Origin: Archegozetes longisetosus
Taxonomy: Eukaryota > Arthropoda > Arachnida > Sarcoptiformes > Trhypochthoniidae
Assembly (NCBI GenBank): GCA_018873245.2
Contig: JAEMBT020000002.1
Span: 7,352,001 to 7,416,000, forward strand
Direction: 5' to 3'
DNA: 64,000 nt
The notes beneath the pieces were generated by a model that worked only from the letters and a program-made list of their open reading frames with translations, made no database searches and had not been told where the DNA came from. Positions 34,701 through 46,700 of the stretch are shown one piece after another. The first letter of the stretch is position 1. The number at the start of each line of letters is the position of its first letter. A program made the translations under genes and the position numbers.

Positions 34701-37700
34701 GTAGGACTTCAGGTAGGAAATAGTGATCATATCGAAGTGATTGAACCCATTGACGGAGTCAATGAGAAAAGTAAGAGAAAAAGAGGTATATTTAGGGATT
34801 TTGGGGAAGGATTGAGGAAAAGATTTAGTAAAAAACCGAAACAAATTGATGATGAAATAGTGCCTCAAAAGCTTAAAAAAGATAAAAGCACTCAAACTGA
34901 TCGACCAAAGGTTATTAGAAAGAAAGAGAAAAAAGAAAATAAAGAGAAAAAAGAGAAAAAGAGAAAACTCAAAAGAGTCAGAAGCCTTTAAAGTTGAGAG
35001 CAGGGCCTAAAGAGAATAGGTTTCGTCCGCCACCAAATGGGGGCTGTTTAGCAAATCTCGTCAGAGCCACTGTCCCCAATTTGGACTTATTCTCAAGAAT
35101 GATCTGAGTTTAATCCATTCCACTAATACTCCAGTTTTATAAATTGAGAAATTATTTATTGTCACCTAACATAACATAACTATAATTTATTTATTTATAT
35201 CATAGAAAGCATAATATATTTCAAATTGATATGTTTGTGACAGTCTATCAGGCAATTATGTTATTCACGAATGCAAAGATAATCGTTGAATCACTTAATT
35301 CTCCTTCAAATGTTTGATGCATTCAAAGGTTGAGTCAAGTTATGACCAGTAAATGGTTTAATAATTTGAAAATCAGTATTGATAGCATAGAAATCTAGTC
35401 AATTGGAAAATCATAAATTGTCACAATCACTCAACTGCTCATAACATAAATCAATTCACTGTTTAAGTCTTCAGCTCAGACGATGTTGTGTTCGACAAAG
35501 TTCATAATTAACTTTATTTTATTGATTGCTCGAAAATTAGTTTTCTACACAATTATAACAATATATAAGCACTTGAAGACACTTGAAATCATATCGAATT
35601 TGATTGAAACTGAATGAATTTGATGTTTGCATCAATGATAGAATGAATTGAAGAGAAACTTAAACAGTGAATTAGTAAACATAATCATAGATAGTTGAAG
35701 TGAGATATATTTTGTTATGAACAAATTCTAGTCATATATATGCGATAAATGAGTGTTAGCACGCTTGAAATGTCAGTTTTAGGTTTGAGTCGAATCGCAC
35801 AAACGTCTAATTGTCAGAGTTGCCAAATTACAATTGTTTGTCATTTGTCTATTTATTTGAAAGATAATTCAGATTAAATACTAAATTGTTTATTCATTTT
35901 CAGCTCTTAATTACTAACATTATTATTAATATATATTGATGTGTAACATGTCTGAAATTCTGCTTATTTCTCTAAGCTATTTATGTACTTAAATTATGTT
36001 TGGCATCAAATTTAACAAATAAACTCTTTTGAGCCTCACTTACTTTGCTTATTACTAATTCTTGAGCACCAATTTCTGGATTTTTGAGAAAATTGCTAAC
36101 TTAGAGATCCAGAATTTGGACTATTTCTTAACTAAATTCTGCTGATGCTATCAAAAAAACTTCTTAACGACTTAAGAAAAGTGAAGGGGAATTGAATCGA
36201 GAATGACAAACATGTTGACTTTATATATCTATATACTTGCTTTTGTCCAGCATTCGCTAATCTTGTCTTAGCTATTAATCCTAATATCTTTAAAATGCTA
36301 AATATATTTGAATAGTTTTTGTCTGATTAATTAAATTCGGGTCATTCTTGACATTCCCTTCTGTTATCTATAAAACAAATAGACATAGATGTGACATAAG
36401 TTAAAAAGTGATCCGAATTGAATTAATAAAATGGCTCATTCTCAATGTACTAAATTCCTCGTTTGCTTTTCTTAGGCCCAACCGATACCATCAGAATTGG
36501 TGACGAAAATGTTGGGCAATCGAGTAGCAGTGTCTCCAATCTGTACAATCGAACCACGTCGTCGCAAATTCCATAAACCGATTACGCTTACAATACCTGT
36601 TCCTCAGGCTGCAACGAGAGGAATGATCAACCAATACACTGGTGATGCTCCCACATTAAGACTCTTATGCAGTATAACAGGTAGTACGAAGTCAGGTTTG
36701 TCTCCCCTTTTGCTTATCTGCTTCTCTGCTTTATGTCATTTTATTCTTTTATTCTTTTATTCTTCAGTTCACTTATTCTTTCATCTATTCTTCCATTCAG
36801 TCGAGTCAGTCCTATGAAGCTCTATCTCTTTCTGATTTCTATTACAGATAGCACTTTATAGCACTCACTCAACCATTTCTTGTCTATTTGTTTGTGATTC
36901 ATTAGATTCTTATCAAACCGTTGAGCAAACGAATAAAATCAATAGACACTCATACCATCTAAATGAATGTTTATTTGAAAAGTGAATTATAGTAGATGTT
37001 ATCAATCTATTTGTATCCTCTGTTTCAATGTAATCTGTTGTGTATGTTTATGTTTGATTTGTTTGACTTTCTGTTGGCTGCTTTGCTTATTGAGGGGAAG
37101 GCATAGACAATAGATAGATGCAGGAGTGCAGGTGCAGGACGGGAGACCTACCATACGGGCATTTTTTATAAGTTTTATTCTTAAGGTTGTTCTTTTTATG
37201 TTATTATCATTGTTTCAATGATTTTTTTGAGAACAACCTTCAGTTTTGATTTTGTTAATTATGACTTTTGTTGTTTTCTTTTCTTATACTATCTTCTTGT
37301 TGATGACCAAAATTAGGTGGAACTTCTAAAGCTCAGTGGGAGGACGTGACCGGATCCACGCCATTGACTTTTGTTAACGATTGTGTTTCATTTACGACCA
37401 CAGTTTCTGCTAGATTTTGGCTAATAGATTGTCGTCAAGTAAATGAAGCCACAAAATTTGCTACTGAGCTATACCAAGAGGCAATTCACGTGCCTTTCAT
37501 GTCAAAGTTTGTTGTATTCGCTAAGCGTTATGAGCCATTAGAGGCACAGCTCAGAGTCTTTTGTATGACTGATGACAAGGAAGAGAAAACTTTAGAGAAT
37601 CAGGAACACTTCACCGAAGTTGCTAAAAGTCGTGATGTCGAAGTTCTCGAAAGCAAGCCTCAATATTTAGAGTTTGCAGGAAATCTGGTTCCTGTCACTA

Positions 37701-40700
37701 AGTCTGGCGAACAGTTAAGTCTCACTTTTCAAGCTTTCCGTGAGAATAGGTTACCATTTGTTATGCGGGTTAAAGATCCAAATCAAGAGCCGTTGGGAAG
37801 AATCGCGTTTATGAAAGAAAACAAAAAGATTCGATCAGAACAGCCACAGGTGCCAATATGTAACTTAAATATTGAATTACCAGATATTTGTAAAGAAGAT
37901 GTTTCTCCAACTGATTTTGTGACTGTAGAAAAACAGTATGACTTTATAAAGGAGACTAAATTAGGTGAGCTTCAGCTATAATTCCATTTCACACTAACTC
38001 TTCTTATTTGCTGTCAATATTTTAGCGACTCCTGAAATGATATCGCGGGCTGATTTATATTTTGCTGATGTGTCCAAAGCTCTCGGTCCTGATTGGGTGA
38101 AGTTAGCGAATCAGTTGGATATTCCTAAAAATGAGATTCAGAGAATACAAGTCGATAATCCAGACGGTGATAGAGATCAAGCACAAGCAATGCTTAGGTA
38201 TTGGTCTAACAAAGTTGGTCCACAACGAGCCAATGGCAATGCATTAGAAAAAGCTTTGAGAGCGATTAGACGCGAAGACATAATAAGTTCATGTACTAGT
38301 AATGTACAGCGCGCGACCGATTCACTTGAAAATGCTATTCATAAAGTTGGTACCGATCAAAATGGATTCGATTCTTTGAAAGAAGAATTGGGACCTTCTC
38401 GTGACGCTTCTAGGGGTGCTTCTCTCGGACGGGAAGCCTCATTAGATGTGTCTTATGATGAACAAGATATTATGAAGGTATCTACACTTTTTCATTTGTT
38501 CAATTCATTTGTGATTATCATCTGCTATGCCTTTACATCTGTTAAAAACTAGATATACTTTCTAAATTGTCAATTCTACTAATTGAAGCATTCAGACTTG
38601 ATTTAACTGAACAAATTAGTTTGTTTGACATGATCTCTAGGAGAGATTGGTAGTTGAAGCGATATCTAAATATTATTTGCCACTACTGATATTCCCAACT
38701 GATTTATATATTATCAAATTGTAAAATATAGATGTTAGCGCAGCTGTTATATAGGAGTGAATATATCACATAATGACTCATATGATGCTTTTCCTCCAAA
38801 TTAGTTTAACTGTTGTTTGATAGCAAAGTATTCTAACTATCGGATCAGTGAACAAAATTATATAATGTTTTTAGTGCTAAAACATACTATAGTTTGTCTA
38901 AGATTTCAGTTGAAATGAAATTGTTGTTGAATAGGAGGCCGAATCTGCAGAAGAGAGTGGCAGTGAAGCTGGTGTTTCTTCATTAAAAGACCACTCAATT
39001 TCAGCAGAAAAAGAAAGGAGTAGACAAACGAGCACTAGTGAAACAGATGAAGAAAATGAACGAAAACGTCTCGAAGACAACTCTGAGCGAGCGATTGCTG
39101 CACAGAAGTTCTTAGAATTTCTCGAAGAACAAGATAAAGAAGACTCGGAAGAAAGAGCTAAATACAGAGGAGAGGATATCGATACTCAACAAGAATTGTT
39201 TGTAGTCAGAGAAGAAATGGTCATTCCTTCTGATGTGCAAACGAACCTCAAAGGTTTGTCATATTGATTGTTCTTAAGATTTATGATTAATTAATCATAA
39301 TTTTTGTATTGAATGTAAAGAAGAACCAACAGAAATTAAAACCACAGAAACTACAAGTGTTCTCGAAGACGGAACTATTAAGCATACGATCACAACTGTA
39401 ACCAAAACTACTGTTGTCCAAGGTTTGCACTGATTTAAGTCGAATTGCGACTTGATTTTTGATGTCTTGTTATCAAACTCTAACTCTAAGAATATACTTT
39501 GAATTTTTGAAACTTGAACACTAAGACTGAGTCTTTTTAATCGAATTAGAACCAGAAGAAGCAGTGACTTTAGAACAGGCGAGACAGCTGCTGGAAACAG
39601 AGACCTGGCATTCGGGAGAGCAAGACACGAGTCAAGTTTCAGTTTCAAGTTTACCCGAAGACGAGAAGTCAGAGCCCTCTACTGCTACAGTTTCGAGTAC
39701 TACGACCACAAATACTGGAGATAATATTGCTTCCGCTTTGGTTACAACTTCTATTGAAGATGAGCCTCAATTCGACTTGATCGTAGAACAAAAAGGTGAA
39801 CAATTCGTAGAATTTAATTAAGCTTAGACTAACAAAAGCAAACCTGAATTACTTAAAGTAATACTATTTATTACCATGTAATTGAAATTTCAAGTCTATC
39901 CAAAACTTCAACTTTCAGACTTAACTAACTTTTGAAGCTTAACGTTTGAAACTTCCATTTTTTCAATGAAACTAAAAAATATTTACTTTATTTAACTTTT
40001 CTGTAAAATTGACATTGAATTCCTTGAAAATGTAATTTATTATATTGAGAAACTAATAAAATAATTTTAAGTAACTTTGCATTTCTGTCGAATTATTAAT
40101 TGCATGTTTTGCTTACTAACCAATCGCTTATACAATCGATTTCGTTAGATATTCAATAGTTTTACTTCATATTCAATCGTTTTATTTCATTACAGAATGG
40201 ACTGAAGAAGACGATAGTGGTAGTGTTCAACATATTATTGAACAGACTTCTTCTGTAACCATCGATGAAAGCGATCCTAAATGTAAGTCATATTTTTCTT
40301 AATCATACATCTCTTTGTTGTTATTGTAAATCAATTAAAAATCAGTCGACATAAACAAAATACAATCAGATAATTGAATGCGCAACTAATTTGTCAGATC
40401 TGTCTGCTTTGCCTAATTTGTTGATTAACTACTCAAATATTTGGGACTTTGATGTTGCTGAGGGTTGTTTGACTTGTGCCAATAACTCCTATTAAATGTT
40501 TTAGAATTTGTGTTTGCCTTCAATCAAACAAAATCTAAAGTTGAACTGAGTTTCGTTAGAGCTCCTAATTGACTAAATCCGTAAAAGTTTCTTAACATAT
40601 TCTAATACAATGTTTTGAAATGTGTGATCTATTTAGTAGCGAAGACTGAATCTTAGTGAATTTGTTAATGTTACTAATTTTTGTTTTATGTTGTTTCCAT

Positions 40701-43700
40701 CTTTGGATTCTTAGAGTTGGCAAATATTTAGCACAACTAAATTCTTATTAAATATGACTAAAATTTTATTAAACTTTTAGTAGAAATATCGACAATAACA
40801 TTGAGTTTGATTTGAAACATCTAATAACTAAACTCATAACGAAAGCATAACTTGAGTTAAAACCTAAAGCAGTTAAAGGGATGAACGAAAAAAAAAGAAT
40901 TTAAAAAAATGATAATCTAATTTGATATATGATTTTATTTCAGAGAATGTGTTTATATTCCATAAGCATTTACCACAATTAATCGTGAAAGTGTCACATA
41001 AAGTCTAGGATTTTCAATTTGTAAACTATTTCACCAAAACCTAAACAACTTTTGAATATATAATTTGATAATATTCTAATTGACACTAATTTCCTACTCA
41101 ATTAAAGTGATTGTCTATAAAGAATTTGAATAAAACTGCCCCAATTGAAAAAAGATTGTTTTTGAAACATATTTGAATTATTAATTAGAAAATTATTAAT
41201 TAGAACTGCAATAATAGAGTCGGTGTATGATAACTTTTATAACTTTTTCCACTGACTCCTCAGAGATATTGTTAATGAAAGTAGTGACTAAAAAATAAGT
41301 CACTTATTATTGTAATCAATTCAAATAGACTAACAGTTCAAAACATTGTAGATCTTATAAGAATGAGTGTTCAGGTTAATCTACTGATTCTTTATTAAAG
41401 TGTGAACTGAGCCAATAACATGTTTCTTTATATTTTGTTATATTTGATTCAATAAAACTTCAACTTATTTACAATTTATTCAGTATTCTCTCCACTTATC
41501 AATTCTTCAATTCTTGTTCACTTTATGTCTCTCAATAGCAAAAATGATTACTTTAAATCTAGTTATCACTCGATCAAATATAGGCATAATATTTGTAAAT
41601 ATTTGCCTCACTCTAGCCATCACTTAATTTGTGATTTAGCCGATCGATGCATTTGCTTATATGCTAATTATAACAAATACTGATCTAGAGCTGTAAGTCA
41701 ACAAAAGAGAAAATCAATCAGATATTGTTGTTTCGTGCAGCTAAGTTGCTTGCAAAAAGTTAATACAAGTATAATATAGAATATATACACGGAATATAAT
41801 ATGTATAGAATATATATACTGAACATAGTATGTTTAGTATAATACAATATTGTATTTGATACATAGTATATATTTTATATATTGAATATTTAAGATGTGT
41901 AGCAGCTCGAGTAAAGCCAACTGTAAGCATGTATCCAAGAGCAATTAACATATCTGTTTTAATCTATCAATAATCATTTTCAATCAGATCCTATTTGAAC
42001 AGGTTTTTATAAGCAATTCAAATCTAGCCTAAAGCATAGCTCTGTCCACCATTTGTTGTTGGTATATATGCACTATTTAAGAGTGAATTGTTGTAAGTGA
42101 AAGCACGAAACAATATAACTATCAATCGTTTTACTATATAAGGACTTTGCACTATTTATTGCATATCACAAACAAACATACTTCTACACAATCGATAGCA
42201 AACGATTTGAGATAAAAATGATTGACAACCACTAGACCGACAAACATTTGTCTGACTTGGCATAATAACAAACTGAAATCAGTTTGCTTCTAGAGTACTG
42301 ATACTTTTGTTCTCTTTAAGATATTGTTTGAGATGAATTATTGCACAAAGTTATTAGATAACATTTTGTTATAAACAATTATATATAAAATTATTGACAA
42401 ATATTTATCTTGAACAACTTGAACGTCAATAAGTTGATAGAGTGTTCAGTCTGAGAAGTAACAAATTGACAGAGTCTTTAGTTTAAAGAATAAATTAATA
42501 TATATTATCAGCTTAAAGAATAATCGATTGATAGTTTAAGATTTAAAAAATGAATGAATGTCGGGCTAATAAAGAATCAGTTTAATGGTTGTCTCAAAGT
42601 AAATAGAAGTAAAGAATAAAAAAGAGAAAACAGGGAAAAGTATGAATAGAAAGTTAACGTATAACTTTATAAACTCTTTTACTAACAGCAAAATCTACTA
42701 AAATACATTCGAAAAGTATTGTCACCACAAGTTTTCTCACTTCAAATGCTTGTCTTGTAGAGGAAGAAAACATTAAGCAATCTTTTCTTCCAACTACTAT
42801 TGGTCTTAAGGATAATGATAATGATGATAGCGATAAATCTTTATTACCAAAACCATCTCCTCCTGAAGTAGTAGACGTGATCGACGAGCAATTGTCACCT
42901 GTTTGTGACTATTCTAGTTTTATGACACCTGAGCTTCAAGTAAAAGTGGGAATTTCTCCGACCGAAAAAGTGGAAACTTGTCCGACCTCGGATCTATTGA
43001 CTGAGAGTGATAAGACTTATGAAACACAACACTACTCCGATAAACAAGATATACTAACTAACGATACAACTGGTAGTCCTGACCCGAATATTCCAAAACA
43101 AACTGACCAACCTGAATCAGCAATCACTGACTATGTGCGTTCAGTTGAAGTAACTCAAACTGATTCTGCCTATGAAAACAATGCCTTTGCCGGAACTGAA
43201 AATATAGACTCAAATGTTTCCGTTGATTCAGGCGAAAGAAGTCCTTATGAAGTAGTTCGAGATGAAATTCGAGATAGAAGTGATGATCAAAGACTTGATA
43301 CAATACCGAAACATGTTGACAAAGATAAAAAACCTGAAGATAAAGATAGTGTCGATTCGCAACAAGACGAGAAACGTATTGAAGTCGTAGACAATAAAGT
43401 TATGAAACAAATTGTTAGTGAGATTTTTGCTAAAGAACTAGAGGAAGAAATACTTAACGGATCTCCTGAAAGAAAAATTATTGATAGTGTGGTTAAAATT
43501 GATGAGAAAGTTGTTGAATGGGACAGAGAGGAAGAAGTAGTGACTGAATTAAGATTTGAAGAGAAATTCAGTAAAGACCAAGAGATAACTGATTTGGATG
43601 ATGTTAACTATGAGGAAATTAGAAGAGAGGCCTCTATTATAGCTGAGACTATTGTCGTGAAAGCTAAGGAAGAACTGTCGAAAATCCCTCATAAAAATAA

Positions 43701-46700
43701 TATCTCATCTGATATTTCAGATGAGGACCTTGTAGAACAGGGATCAGATGAACACGAGGACGAGGAGAAAATAGCTAATGATCTCGTTTGTTCGCCACCC
43801 CGTCAATCTGAAGAGATCGATAGTCAAAAAACTGAGAAACGCATAAGTTTTTCAGAAAGTCAAACTCCAACTATTAAAGAAAAAAGTTTCGATGACAAAA
43901 GTCCTACAGTTGCAGACAAAACTTTGAGTCCAGAAGATCCGAAAAAGACGTCAGCTGATAGCGGAAGTAGATCTAGCTCTCAAAAAGAGAAAGAGTCGGG
44001 TTCTAGTTCTGAAAGTCATTACCATTCATTTGATGTTTCAGATAGTAGCAAAACTCCGGCCACAAGTCGTCCGACTTCTAGTGAATTCGATTTGTGTATA
44101 ATTCCCGAACAGCAATGTTTGAGCGGTCGAAGCGGTAGTGGCAGTGGAGGACCAGGTCTGTCGGCCTCTGAGTACGAGACATGTGCTACTTCTCAGGAGG
44201 GGTCATATGTGACGGCCGCCACTTCACAGGACACTACTTATTGTACAGCTCATACTTCATTAGGCAGTCATACGAGTTCGAGAGAATCTACAATTTCTAT
44301 TGAATCTGAAAGTTCGGGACATTTAGGCGAGATTTCTTCAGAAGCCAGTGAAACTATAATACCTTTAGATGAGAGAGAAATGCGCGCTTCACTTTCTGAT
44401 GACGATTATGACCAAAACGGTAGCGTCACTCCTGTTAACGATGAGTTTAAGGAGCCATTTGACTACGATATCCCAGAATCAGTCATCAGAAGTGGCGTCG
44501 AGTTGCCATTCATGTCAGGCAGCAATTGGGAAGTGATTGAACAAAGAGATACTGAAAGAGAATCTTCGAGTACTTTCGAGATAATATCGCGAGATGAAAT
44601 AGAAGAAATAGCTGGTCAGTCGAATAGAAATCTGTTACAGTCCCATAGTATTGATGAAGCAGAACAGCCTTCACTGTCTGAAAACTCAAACACATGGCAT
44701 TCATCCAGTGTTGGCACTGCTATCCACATAACAGGTCAACCAAATTCCGGTAACAGTTCGATCACTAGTCTAGGACAGTTTTCAGGATGCGCTGATTCGA
44801 CACAATCAGTTTTTCGGTCATTTTCTGATTCAGTCAGTTCTTTGGATAATTTGAATAGTATTGAAGGACAACAAACAGTACAAGTATCAGAGACAGTGAC
44901 ATACAGCAACGGTCCAGTGGAAGTTGATTACAACCCAGAATACGATGTTTCAGATTACGAACGTGGCTCTGCCCAGTCAAATAGTATCGTTATCCAACAA
45001 CAAAATGTATCACAAGAAGAAAGAACTTCTTCGTCGGATCTGGTATCAGATGCAGGGGCATCAGATACTCCATTAGTATCTCAAAGCTCTTTTTGCAGTA
45101 GTGTTCTGTCAGAACACGCTCGGCAGCAATTGTCATATGATTTAAGTCCTGAAGTACATTTGGGCATTGCTGACTCGCTTACTATGGGAAGCGATGACGT
45201 GCAGCGCCCCGAATCTCCTATTCCTCCTGAAGTTGAAGAATTCGTATATCTCGAACCTACTAAAGAATCCGATGATGACCTTCCTCAGAAGAAGAGCTCA
45301 TCAGATGAATCTTCAAACCTAATGTTTGACAAGAACCTAATGTCAGAAGGAAGTCGTTGCTTAGAGCACACAGAACTGTATACTCACCAAGAAGTAGATG
45401 AGGACATGTATGAATCTCAAACGTCATTAGGGGCTCAACTGGCTCAAAGCAAACCGATTCCATTCCCTTGTTCGAGGAGCGGTGAATCGTCCGCTGCCTC
45501 ATCTCTGAAAGAGTTTGAGAGACTTGAAGCAGAAATGATTTCTAAAGGCAAAGGCAGTCATCACGGCTCGTCCGATTCGTTAGGTTCTAGTTATGGGTCA
45601 GGAAAGCCAGTTGCTGGTCGTGGTAGTGATCGCGACGATCACTCTGTCAGCTCTAGTATTGTTGAATTCGAAAGGCTTGAGAAAGATTGCTCAGAAGCTG
45701 AACGCATTGAAAAGGCTGCTCAAGAAGAAGCTGCACGCCTTTCAGAAATAGAAGAAGGACATGAAAGTCAAGCCTCTGATGCTAGTCAAGAAACACTTTC
45801 AGATCCAGGAAATCCTGACGACGACACAGATTCTGATTATGAGAAGAGAATGTCAGAAATCGATGATATGATGAAAGTGGCACAAAGCAAAGTGGAAAAA
45901 ATGCGTGCAATCTCAAAAGGTTGCGATAACGACACACAATTGAGTGACAAGAGCTTAACTGATAGTATAAAAGATGATAAACTGAAAGAGTCGAGTGCAA
46001 ACGCTGCAAAACTGATACTAACACGAAAAGTCGTATCCACTGAAAGCGTGGACTCACACCCAAGAAGTTCTATTTCTACAGCTAATACCGAATCATTAAT
46101 TGACAGAATAGGAGACTTAGAACAAATTCCAGTTGAAGGCAAAGACGATAACAAATCGATATCATCTGACTCTTTGCACGAAGACGATAAACTGGATCCG
46201 GACTCGATTCATGAACTCGAATTTCAAACTGATATCATGAGTGAGAATACGAGCGCAAAATCAAGTGGCTCATCACTAGCTCACGAAACGGGGCATCTGG
46301 TGACCAGCGATTCAGGACCTGCTTTAGCGACACTGAGAGAAGAAAATGATTTCGATGAGGACTCTCTAAAAGAGAGTTTTCACGGAATCCTTAAGGGTGG
46401 GGACTGTATGCTGTCGAGTACTGACTCATTAGAGATAACAAATTCTGCGGCAACTCATGCCACCTATCATTTAGAGTCTGGATCTATAATGTCTTCAAGT
46501 GTTAATAGTTATCTGGCATCAGGAGACGAATCAACAATGATTTCTAGTAGTGAAGCGCCCGAATTGCTATTTGGCGCATCGCCCGACATTTTAGATATTG
46601 TCGATCAAAGACAACAATTCTCTGATCATCAGAGCGAGCAGCTAAGACGACTTTTCGAAAACGAACGCAAACTATTAGATCAGAGCAGAGCTGACTCTCA

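Noticed and set aside
41770-41890. TATA-rich palindromic zone as a promoter or origin
   Set aside because: Low-complexity TATATA sequence deep in an ankyrin intron; no supporting signal.
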